Below are positions 16,468 through 22,823 of a stretch of 38,885 nt of DNA, one piece after another. This DNA is from Oscillospiraceae bacterium (GTDB lineage Bacteria > Bacillota > Clostridia > Oscillospirales > Oscillospiraceae). The DNA lies in assembly GCA_017622995.1 (NCBI GenBank), contig JAGAQA010000023.1:1-38885 (forward strand). The letters run 5' to 3'. The position numbers were made by a program, and so were the translations under genes. The notes beneath the pieces were generated by a model, which did no database searches, was not told the origin of the DNA, and was given only the letters and a program-made list of their open reading frames with translations. Position 1 is the stretch's first letter. Each line of letters starts with the position of its first letter.

Positions 16468-17079
16468 TTGGAAATTGAAAATCATAAGGAAGAGGTGCCC
16501 TTTGCCCATTATGAGGGCCTGTTCCGGGAACTGGATCCCCGGGAGGTTACAGCCCGGGTCACCGATGTGACCTTTGAAGAAGGGGCCTTTCGTGTAACGC
16601 TACTGGGAAGAACCTTTGCCATCTCCCATCCGGACTGCGTATTTACCGCCCTGGACGGCGGCAGCCTGCCGCCTCTGCCCACCCGGACCTTTTTGCTGCG
16701 GTATCTGCTGGAAAGCAAAACCGTGGCCTTTGGCGGCAGCTGGAAAACCTTCCGGGAAATGCCCTGGGGGGAGATGTACATCAAGCCCTACACGGGAAGA
16801 GTGCTGACCCGGGCGGCCTTCACCTTCGGCACCCGTGTAAAGGCCTTCCGGGCCGCTGCCAAAAAGCTGGGGGCGGTGGAGCTTCCCCACGGGGACGCGG
16901 GCTTCCAGTTTGATCTCATCGGACCCTACCGGATGCAGATTCTGGTGTGGGAGGGCGATGACGAATTCCCCCCCAATGCCCAGGTGCTGTACTCCAATAA
17001 CTTCGCCGACGGCTTTGCCCCCGAGGACCGGGTGGTAGCCGGAGACATTCTGATCAGCACCATCAAAGCGAATATGTAA
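16468..17079 (+). CDS. DUF3786 protein linked to the ACS cluster
   Basis: Protein of 203 residues that I match by eye to the DUF3786 family (TFLLRYLLESKTV, WKTFREMPWG, ILVWEGDDEFPPNAQVLY and a C-terminal VVAGDILIS segment). No function is established. The family often accompanies corrinoid and Wood-Ljungdahl genes in anaerobes. The start is TTG at 16468: AGGAGG sits at 16453-16458 inside the end of acsV, 9 nt upstream, whereas the first in-frame ATG at 16390 would overlap acsV by 74 bp without a ribosome site. The protein has no signal peptide or membrane segment and no conserved cysteine cluster. Tight coupling to AcsV suggests a role in corrinoid-protein activation or assembly, which is inference. 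Confidence 0.8.
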   Translation: MEIENHKEEVPFAHYEGLFRELDPREVTARVTDVTFEEGAFRVTLLGRTFAISHPDCVFTALDGGSLPPLPTRTFLLRYLLESKTVAFGGSWKTFREMPWGEMYIKPYTGRVLTRAAFTFGTRVKAFRAAAKKLGAVELPHGDAGFQFDLIGPYRMQILVWEGDDEFPPNAQVLYSNNFADGFAPEDRVVAGDILISTIKANM

Positions 17080-17082
17080 TGC

Positions 17083-17114
17083 ACTTGCCGGCTCCCAGGA
17101 GCCGGCAAGTTTTT
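17083..17114 (+). terminator. terminator after the acsV-DUF3786 unit
   Basis: A 12-bp perfect stem ACTTGCCGGCTC / GAGCCGGCAAGT around CCAG is followed by four further T. It closes the ACS region. Confidence 0.88.
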
Positions 17115-17149
17115 GTCAATTGAGCTTAATCCTTCTTTTCCAACCAAAG

Positions 17150-17178
17150 AAAAAAGCCAGCGCCCTTGAGGCGCTGGC
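17150..17178 (-). terminator. terminator after hisS (minus strand)
   Basis: A 9-bp stem (17156-17164 with 17170-17178) has, on the minus strand, a run of six T at 17155-17150. It lies just past the hisS stop, back to back with the plus-strand terminator of the ACS cluster. Confidence 0.85.
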
Positions 17179-17185
17179 AAAAACG

Positions 17186-18538
17186 TTATTTCTCCAGAAT
17201 CACCGGAATATCGGCATTGACCGCATCCAGAATGACCTTGGCGGCCTCCTGGGGCGTCAGCAGCTGCTGCTCGCCGGTTGCCATGTTCTTCAGGGAGCAC
17301 AGCCCCTGGGCAATCTCGTCCTCCCCCAGCAGCACGGCAAAGGGCACCTGCAGCTTGTTGGCGTAGGCCATTTTCTGCTTGAATTTCTTCTGCTCGCCGT
17401 AGAGCTGAACCCGCAGGCCGAAGGAACGGAGGGTCTCCGCCAGGGAGATGGCGGGAGCCATGTCGTCCGTCATGGGCAGCACCAGGGCGTCGGCAGGGGC
17501 GGAGGGCAGGGCGGGGTTTAAGAGGTCCTGTTCATCCAGCACATAGAAGAGCCGGGTGAGGCCGATGGAAATGCCCACGCCGGGCAGCTGCTTTTCGATG
17601 TAGTAGCCCGCCAGATTGTCATACCGGCCGCCGGAGCAGACCGAGCCGATCTCCGGGTGGTCCAGCAATGTGGTTTCGTAAACGGTGCCGGTGTAGTAGT
17701 CCAAACCTCTGGCAATGGTCAGGTCCACGGCAAAATTCTCCTCCGGCACGCCGAAGGCGGCCAGGTTCGCGGTGACGGCCTTCAGCTCGGCAACGCCGGT
17801 ATCGAAGAGCTCGTTTTTCCCCAGATACCCTTCCAGGGCGGAGAGGACCTCACCGTTGGTGCCCCGGATGGCGATGAAGCGGAGAATCTCGTCGGCCTGG
17901 GCCTCCGTCAGGCCGCAGTCCTCCAGCAGAATGAGCTTGACCTTGTCGGCGCCGATCTTGTCCAGCTTGTCAACGGTGCGCATGATGTCGCCGCTCTTGT
18001 CCCCAAGGCCCAGCATGTCATAGAAGCCGGAGAGAATCTTCCGGTTGTTCACCCTTATCTGAAACCGGCTCAGGCCGAAGCCCCGGAACACCTTGTAGAT
18101 GATGGCGGGAATCTCCGCCTCGTTCAGAATGTCCAGCTTGCCGTCGCCGATGATGTCGATGTCGGCCTGGTAGAACTCCCGGAACCGGCCCCGCTGGGCG
18201 CGCTCGCCCCGGTAGACCTTGCTGATCTGGAACCGGCGGAAGGGGAAGGCCAGCTCATTGCAGTGCAGCGCCACATACTTTGCCAGAGGCACCGTCAGGT
18301 CGAACCGCAGGGCCAGGTCGCTGTCGCCCTTGGTAAAGCGGTAGATCTGCTTTTCGGTTTCGCCGCCGCCCTTGGCAAGAAGAATCTGAGCATCCTCAAT
18401 GGCCGGGGTATCCAGAGGGGCAAAGCCGTAGGAGGCATAGGTGTCACGGAGAATCTGCACCAGCTTTTCAAAACGGATCTGCTTGTCCGGCAGCAGCTCC
18501 ATAAAGCCGGAGAGGGTGCGGGGCTTGATGATATCCAT
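17186..18538 (-). CDS. hisS: histidyl-tRNA synthetase
   Basis: Class II aminoacyl-tRNA synthetase of 450 residues that charges tRNA-His in the cytoplasm. Visible signatures are the N-terminal PRTLSGFMELLPD start, the motif 2 region FRRFQISKVYRGERAQRGR with FREFYQADIDIIG, the histidine-specific ARGLDYYTGTVYE and GGRYDNL, and motif 3 GVGISIGLTRL. The C-terminal anticodon-binding domain spans about 350-440. The ATG at 18538 follows AAAGGA. It appears monocistronic: its own terminator follows and a palindromic element separates it from mgsA. The 65-bp leader between gene and element is too short for a T-box, and none of the conserved T-box sequence is seen. Confidence 0.95.
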   Translation of the reverse strand: MDIIKPRTLSGFMELLPDKQIRFEKLVQILRDTYASYGFAPLDTPAIEDAQILLAKGGGETEKQIYRFTKGDSDLALRFDLTVPLAKYVALHCNELAFPFRRFQISKVYRGERAQRGRFREFYQADIDIIGDGKLDILNEAEIPAIIYKVFRGFGLSRFQIRVNNRKILSGFYDMLGLGDKSGDIMRTVDKLDKIGADKVKLILLEDCGLTEAQADEILRFIAIRGTNGEVLSALEGYLGKNELFDTGVAELKAVTANLAAFGVPEENFAVDLTIARGLDYYTGTVYETTLLDHPEIGSVCSGGRYDNLAGYYIEKQLPGVGISIGLTRLFYVLDEQDLLNPALPSAPADALVLPMTDDMAPAISLAETLRSFGLRVQLYGEQKKFKQKMAYANKLQVPFAVLLGEDEIAQGLCSLKNMATGEQQLLTPQEAAKVILDAVNADIPVILEK

Positions 18539-18603
18539 AAAAACAATCCTTTCTTTTTAACCTGATTACAGGAAAAGATGCTGCTTCACGAAAGAAAGAA
18601 GAA

Positions 18604-18734
18604 CTGTCATTGCGAGGAAGTAGACCGATGTCACTGGTGTGGCAATCCCCTGATTTTTTGGATGGGGATCGAATACAATTCCCATCCATCCGGGGGATTC
18701 CCACGCCAGTGTGGCTACTTTTTCGGAATGACAG
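18604..18734. repeat. 131-bp imperfect palindromic element upstream of hisS
   Basis: The ends CTGTCATTGCGAGGAAGTAG (18604-18623) and CTACTTTTTCGGAATGACAG (18715-18734) are inverted copies with 17 of 20 matches. Just inside, CACTGGTGTGGCAATCCCC is mirrored by GGGGGATTCCCACGCCAGTG. This is a MITE-like non-coding dispersed repeat. Folded as RNA it would form a long hairpin between the mgsA stop and the hisS leader. Confidence 0.75.
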
Positions 18735-18778
18735 CGTATCTTACATGCTTCGTTGCGGAAGAGACAGCCGAGTCTTCC

Positions 18779-19192
18779 TCAGAACTTAGGCTTGCTGTGA
18801 ACCATTTCACGCCAGTCGAGGTCGCCTCTTTGCAGGCCCAGAATGAACATTTCGGCGCTGGCCAGATTGGTGGCGATGGGCACATTCTGCTTGTCGCAGT
18901 GGCGGATGGTTTCAATCATCTGGGCGTCATCCCAGGGATCGGTGGTGTTGGGGTCGGTGAACAGCAGCACCAGATCAATCTCATTGTAGGCAATCCGGGC
19001 GTTGATCTGCTGATGGCCGCCCTGCTTATGGCTCAGAAGCAGGGTAATGGGCAGGCCGGTATTGTCGGCAATCAGACGGCCTGTGGTTGCTGTGGCGTAA
19101 AGGTTGTGCTTGGCGAGGACGCTCTTGTATGCAGTACAGAATTGAACCATCAGTTCTTTCTTTTTGTCATGGGCCAGAAACGCGATATTCAT
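18779..19192 (-). CDS. mgsA: methylglyoxal synthase
   Basis: Converts dihydroxyacetone phosphate to methylglyoxal and phosphate, bypassing lower glycolysis; 137 residues, a usual length. Motifs: MNIAFLAHDKKK start, TGRLI (phosphate-binding loop), LLLSHKQGGHQQI, and LLFTDPNTTDPWDDAQMIETIRHC, which carries the catalytic Asp residues and the active-site His of the family. The ATG at 19192 is preferred over a GTG three codons upstream because AAGGAG lies 8 nt ahead of the ATG but abuts the GTG. It follows minD by 25 bp on the same strand, so the two probably form an operon from the promoter at 19985-20013. Confidence 0.93.
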   Translation of the reverse strand: MNIAFLAHDKKKELMVQFCTAYKSVLAKHNLYATATTGRLIADNTGLPITLLLSHKQGGHQQINARIAYNEIDLVLLFTDPNTTDPWDDAQMIETIRHCDKQNVPIATNLASAEMFILGLQRGDLDWREMVHSKPKF

Positions 19193-19217
19193 CCTCTTCA
19201 CTCCTTATTAGAATCGC

Positions 19218-19955
19218 TTAAAGCTTCAATTTTGTGGGAACACCCTCCAAACGGGCGGCAATCCGGCGGAAAGCCCGGGCGGCGGGGCATTTTCTTGCGT
19301 ACATCAGCACCGGAGTGCCGAAGGCAGCGGCCAGGGTGATGTTGGCATCCTCCGGAACCACACCGCTCAGGGGGGTGCCGGTGGTATCCATCACATCATC
19401 AATGGTCAGCCGGACCGTGGACAGCAGCTCTTCGTCTACCCGGTTTACCACCAGGCGCACATTCCGTTTGCCGGAGAGCTCCAACAGATCGCTGACCCTG
19501 GCGGCGTCCCGGATGGCGGCGGGGCCGGGGCCGGTAACCAGCAGAAACCGGTCCGTCCAGGTGCTGCAAAGGCGGAAGCCGGCGTCCACTCCAGCGGGAG
19601 CGTCCAGGAAAACAAAGTCAAAGGAATCCCGGGCCCGCCGCAGCATGGCGCCGAAGGCTTCCGTGTCAATTTTTTCCACAGGCCGGTTCATCGGGGCTGT
19701 GAGAAACCGAAGGGTGGGATACCTGGGGTGCCGGGCGGCATCCTCCAGGGTGTAGGACCCCTCTGAAACATCCAGGAAGGAAAGCGCGGGCACATCGCTT
19801 AAGCCCAGGGAAATATCCAGGTTCCGCAGGCCCACATCGCAGTCGATGCACAGAACCTTCCGGTTCTGTTCTGCCAGTGCGGAGGCGATGCCGGCGCAGA
19901 CGGATGTTTTGCCGGTGCCGCCTTTGCCGGAGACAATGGCATACGTTTCCCCCAC
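19218..19955 (-). CDS. minD: MinD-like septum-site ATPase
   Basis: ParA/MinD-family ATPase of 245 residues. The deviant Walker A SGKGGTGKTS is near the N-terminus, followed by CIDCDVGLRNLDISLGL (MinD-typical switch I), FVFLDAPAGVD (switch II) and LVVNRVDE. MinD recruits MinC to the membrane to block septation near cell poles, but minC and minE are not adjacent and the C-terminal amphipathic membrane-targeting helix is only suggested (RRIAARLEGVPTKLKL). The GTG at 19955 is chosen because AAGGAGG lies 7 nt upstream; a TTG two codons earlier is only 1 nt from that site. The pair minD-mgsA is transcribed divergently from pta. FlhG- or CooC-like roles are less likely given the DVGLRNLD motif. Confidence 0.82.
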   Translation of the reverse strand: MGETYAIVSGKGGTGKTSVCAGIASALAEQNRKVLCIDCDVGLRNLDISLGLSDVPALSFLDVSEGSYTLEDAARHPRYPTLRFLTAPMNRPVEKIDTEAFGAMLRRARDSFDFVFLDAPAGVDAGFRLCSTWTDRFLLVTGPGPAAIRDAARVSDLLELSGKRNVRLVVNRVDEELLSTVRLTIDDVMDTTGTPLSGVVPEDANITLAAAFGTPVLMYARKCPAARAFRRIAARLEGVPTKLKL

Positions 19956-19984
19956 GGGCAATCCTCCTTACATAGTTTGGGTCC

Positions 19985-20013
19985 ATTATAAAGCCTAACG
20001 GTACAAAAAGCAA
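19985..20013 (-). promoter_or_regulatory. promoter of minD-mgsA
   Basis: On the minus strand TTGCTT (20008-20013) and TATAAT (19985-19990) are separated by 17 bp, about 30 bp upstream of the GTG start. Confidence 0.6.
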
Positions 20014-20089
20014 TAGCAAAATCGGGGATTGCAAAAAGAAATTCATCATTTTGCCCAAAATCCGGCGGGCTTTCCCTTCAAAAAAATGG

Positions 20090-20118
20090 TTGCGAAGGAA
20101 AAGGATGTGAGCTATAAT
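20090..20118 (+). promoter_or_regulatory. promoter of pta
   Basis: TTGCGA (20090-20095) and TATAAT (20113-20118) with 17-bp spacing lie about 47 bp ahead of the pta ATG. It is divergent from the minD promoter. Confidence 0.65.
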
Positions 20119-20164
20119 AGTAGCGAAAAAATGGGCTCCGGCCCATAATATGGAGGAAATATTC

Positions 20165-21163
20165 ATGTTCAATGCAATGATTGAAACTCTGAAGGCCAAT
20201 CCCCGCAAGATCGTCTTCACGGAGGGCCACGACGCCCGTATCCTGGAGGCAACGGACCGTCTGGTCAAGGACGGCTTCCTGACCCCCATCCTCATCGGCA
20301 ACGTGGAGGAAGTCAAGGCCAACGCGGCGAAGGGCGGCTTCAACATTGAAGGCGTGGAGATCATCGATCCCCTGACCTATGCCGGTATGGACGAGATGGT
20401 GGACAAGATGGTGGAGCTCCGCAAGGGCAAGATGACCCCGGAGGACTGCCGCAAGGCCCTTTCCAAGGGCAACTACTTCGGCACCATGCTGGTGAAGATG
20501 GGCTACGCCGATTCCCTGCTGGGCGGCGCTACCTACTCCACCGCGGATACCGTCCGTCCCGCTCTGCAGCTGGTCAAGACCAAGAAGGGCGCCCATCTGG
20601 TGTCCTCCTGCTTCATCATGGTCCGGGGCGACGAGAAGCTGGCCATGGGCGACTGCGCCATCAACCTGAGCTACGAGGATTCCGTGGATAAGGACGGCAA
20701 CGTGACCCTGACCGCTGCCCAGAAGCTGGCCGAGGTGGCCATTGAGACCGCCAACACCGCCAAGGTCTTCGGCATCGACCCCAAGGTTGCCATGCTGAGC
20801 TTCTCCACCAACGGCTCCGGCAAGGGCGGCACGGTGAAGCTGAGCCACGACGCTACCGCTGTTGCCAAGGAAATGGCACCCGATCTGCTGATCGACGGCG
20901 AGATGCAGTTTGACGCGGCTGTGGCTCCCGAGGTGGGCCAGCTGAAGTTCCCCGGCTCTCCCGTTGCCGGCTACGCCAACACCTTCATCTTCCCCACCAT
21001 CGAGGCCGGCAACATCGGCTACAAGATTGCCCAGCGTCTGGGCGGCTTTGAAGCCTACGGTCCCATCCTGCAGGGCCTGGCCGCACCCATCAACGACCTG
21101 TCCCGTGGCTGCAATGCCGACGAGGTCTACAAGATGGCCATCATCACCGCCGCAATGGTGTAA
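20165..21163 (+). CDS. pta: phosphate acetyltransferase
   Basis: Interconverts acetyl-CoA and acetyl phosphate, the step before substrate-level ATP formation by acetate kinase; 332 residues, the short single-domain form common in Firmicutes. Family motifs: IVFTEGHDARILEATDRL, the SLLGGATYSTADTVRPALQ segment, SSCFIMV, VAMLSFSTNGSGKG and DGEMQFDAAVAPEVG, and the C-terminal NTFIFPTIEAGNIGYKIAQRLGG-type region. The ATG at 20165 follows TGGAGGAAA; an in-frame ATG at 20150 overlaps that ribosome site. It has strong codon bias like the ACS genes. A bidirectional terminator follows. No ackA gene is in the window. Its location near the ACS cluster fits disposal of acetyl-CoA made there. Confidence 0.95.
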   Translation: MFNAMIETLKANPRKIVFTEGHDARILEATDRLVKDGFLTPILIGNVEEVKANAAKGGFNIEGVEIIDPLTYAGMDEMVDKMVELRKGKMTPEDCRKALSKGNYFGTMLVKMGYADSLLGGATYSTADTVRPALQLVKTKKGAHLVSSCFIMVRGDEKLAMGDCAINLSYEDSVDKDGNVTLTAAQKLAEVAIETANTAKVFGIDPKVAMLSFSTNGSGKGGTVKLSHDATAVAKEMAPDLLIDGEMQFDAAVAPEVGQLKFPGSPVAGYANTFIFPTIEAGNIGYKIAQRLGGFEAYGPILQGLAAPINDLSRGCNADEVYKMAIITAAMV

Positions 21164-21175
21164 GACCTACATAGC

Positions 21176-21214
21176 AAAAAGGCCGCCGCTCAAAAGAGCG
21201 GCGGTATTTTATTT
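21176..21214. terminator. bidirectional terminator between pta and the ROK-like gene
   Basis: A 9-bp stem CCGCCGCTC / GAGCGGCGG around AAAA is flanked by five A on the left (T-run for the minus strand) and TATTTTATTT on the right (plus strand). It sits between the two convergent genes and overlaps the end of the ROK-like gene. Confidence 0.85.
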
Positions 21215-22591
21215 CCGGATTTCCGGCAGGCTGGCGGCGGCAACGGCCTGGCCGATGCGGCGGGTCTTCTCGTCCGGCAGCATCAGGGTGACTTTTTCCG
21301 CCAGAGCGGGGTGGTCCGCGGCCAGAACTCGCTGGGCAGTGGAGAGAATCACATCGCCGCCCTTGCCGGACATAACCCGGCCCATGAGGATCAGCTTTTC
21401 AATATCGTAGAACCGGGCGTAGAGCACCACGGTGTGAGCCAGATAAATGCCGATGTCCCGGAAAATCCCGGCTGCCCGTTCATCCCCCTCTTCCATCAGA
21501 GCCTGAACCTGCTTGAGCTGGTCGGCAGGGGAGCGGCTTTCGTCCAGCCGGATACCGGCCCGGGGGGCCAGCTTGATTACGGCGTCCTGGGAGAAGTATT
21601 TGCAGCCGGCGCCGATGTCCGTGGACCACTCGTCCCGCATGGCGTTTTCACTCAGGTCCACCGGGGCGAAGGCCAGCTCGGAGATCCAGCCCAGCACATT
21701 TTTGTCCTTGTCCACATAGCCAACGGCTTCGCTGGTGCCCATGGCCAGGCCCATAATCCGTCCGGCGTTCAGGCCCATGGCACCGGCCAGGGCGGAAACG
21801 TCGCCGTCATTGGCGACCACCACCGGCACATCTCCGATTTCCCGGCCCGCCCGGTCGTAGCAGGTCTTGACCTCATCCCACCGGTCCCGGGGAACCTGGT
21901 AGAAGATGCTGGAAATCATGGGGGCGTTTCCGATAAAGGTGCCGGCGGAGGAGACGCCGATGGCATCCACCCGGGGCAGCTTGGAGGCGGCGGTGCGGAA
22001 GGCGGTGAGAATCTCTCCGTACTGGTAGCTGGGGTCCGGATTCAGCTTGGGATACCACACCACCTCTTCGGAGTAGACGCATTCGCCGTCAATGACAGCG
22101 GAAACCTTCCGGTCGGAGCCACCGGCGTCAAAGCCAATGCGGCAGCCGTCCAGATGGCCGCCCAGAGGCCGGGGGACCTCCTTGGGCTGGGGGCAGGCTT
22201 CCAGAGGCAGATCCAGAATTTCCAGATCCACCTCGTAGAGCTTGTGGAAGAAATCAAAGTCAAAGGCACGCTCACCGGTGGGGGCGTAGTCCTTTTGCAG
22301 CCGCTTGGCAATGGGGGAGCAGCCGCAGATGGAAATCCGGAAGCCGCCGATGGACCACAGCAGAAATTTCACCATCCGCTCCACATAGCGGTAGTCGGCC
22401 TGCTCCATTTCCGGCGTGCCGTGGATGAAGGTTCTGCGGACGGTAATCTGGCCTTCGTTGCGCTCTACGGCAATGGCCAGGGGCTGGCTGGCCCCCTGAA
22501 GATAGGCCTCCATCCACACACCGAAGGGGATAAAGTCGGGGTCCAATAAGGGAACCGTTCCCGGATCATAGGAAACGCCTAAGTATTGCAT
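21209..22591 (-). CDS. ROK-like ASKHA protein with N-terminal extension
   Basis: Protein of 460 residues. The C-terminal two-thirds resemble the ROK/ASKHA sugar-kinase fold: phosphate-1 loop GFDAGGSDRKVSAV (153-166), IGVSSAGTFIGN, the VVANDGDVSALAGAMG segment with candidate catalytic Asp in NDGD (261-264), and GLAMGTSEAVG. The zinc motif C-x-C-G-x2-G-C-x-E typical of classical ROK proteins is not present. The first 150 residues have no domain I recognise and contain no helix-turn-helix, so it is more likely a kinase or sugar sensor than a repressor. The ATG at 22591 follows CGGAGG. It is divergent from the kinase-nucleotidyltransferase fusion gene, suggesting joint action on a sugar; the substrate is unknown. 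Confidence 0.7.
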   Translation of the reverse strand: MQYLGVSYDPGTVPLLDPDFIPFGVWMEAYLQGASQPLAIAVERNEGQITVRRTFIHGTPEMEQADYRYVERMVKFLLWSIGGFRISICGCSPIAKRLQKDYAPTGERAFDFDFFHKLYEVDLEILDLPLEACPQPKEVPRPLGGHLDGCRIGFDAGGSDRKVSAVIDGECVYSEEVVWYPKLNPDPSYQYGEILTAFRTAASKLPRVDAIGVSSAGTFIGNAPMISSIFYQVPRDRWDEVKTCYDRAGREIGDVPVVVANDGDVSALAGAMGLNAGRIMGLAMGTSEAVGYVDKDKNVLGWISELAFAPVDLSENAMRDEWSTDIGAGCKYFSQDAVIKLAPRAGIRLDESRSPADQLKQVQALMEEGDERAAGIFRDIGIYLAHTVVLYARFYDIEKLILMGRVMSGKGGDVILSTAQRVLAADHPALAEKVTLMLPDEKTRRIGQAVAAASLPEIRK

Positions 22592-22641
22592 GGTTTGTTA
22601 CCTCCGCCTGAAAAGACTCTGTCTATGGGGACCTTTGGGAG

Positions 22642-22670
22642 ATTATACCATAGAAGGCCATGGGGCGCAA
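22642..22670 (-). promoter_or_regulatory. promoter of the ROK-like gene
   Basis: On the minus strand TTGCGC (22665-22670) and TATAAT (22642-22647) are separated by 17 bp, about 50 bp ahead of the start codon. Confidence 0.55.
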
Positions 22671-22754
22671 GGGCAACCTGCGTGAAAGATGCACAAAAAT
22701 AGTTCAAAGTGGCATGATTCTCCCCAATGCCCCCGGGGAGGACAGGAAGAATTC

Positions 22755-22782
22755 TTGACATTGTGCGCAGGTTTGTTATACT
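22755..22782 (+). promoter_or_regulatory. promoter of the kinase-nucleotidyltransferase gene
   Basis: Consensus TTGACA (22755-22760) and TATACT (22777-22782) with a 16-bp spacer; the start codon lies about 40 bp downstream. It is one of the strongest promoters in the window and is back to back with that of the ROK-like gene. Confidence 0.8.
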
Positions 22783-22823
22783 GGAACTGCGAAAACAGCG
22801 GGTTTGGGAAGGAAGGAATGCCT

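Noticed and set aside
18539-18780. T-box riboswitch upstream of hisS
   Set aside because: No conserved T-box sequence is present; the space is taken by a palindromic repeat and a 65-bp leader.
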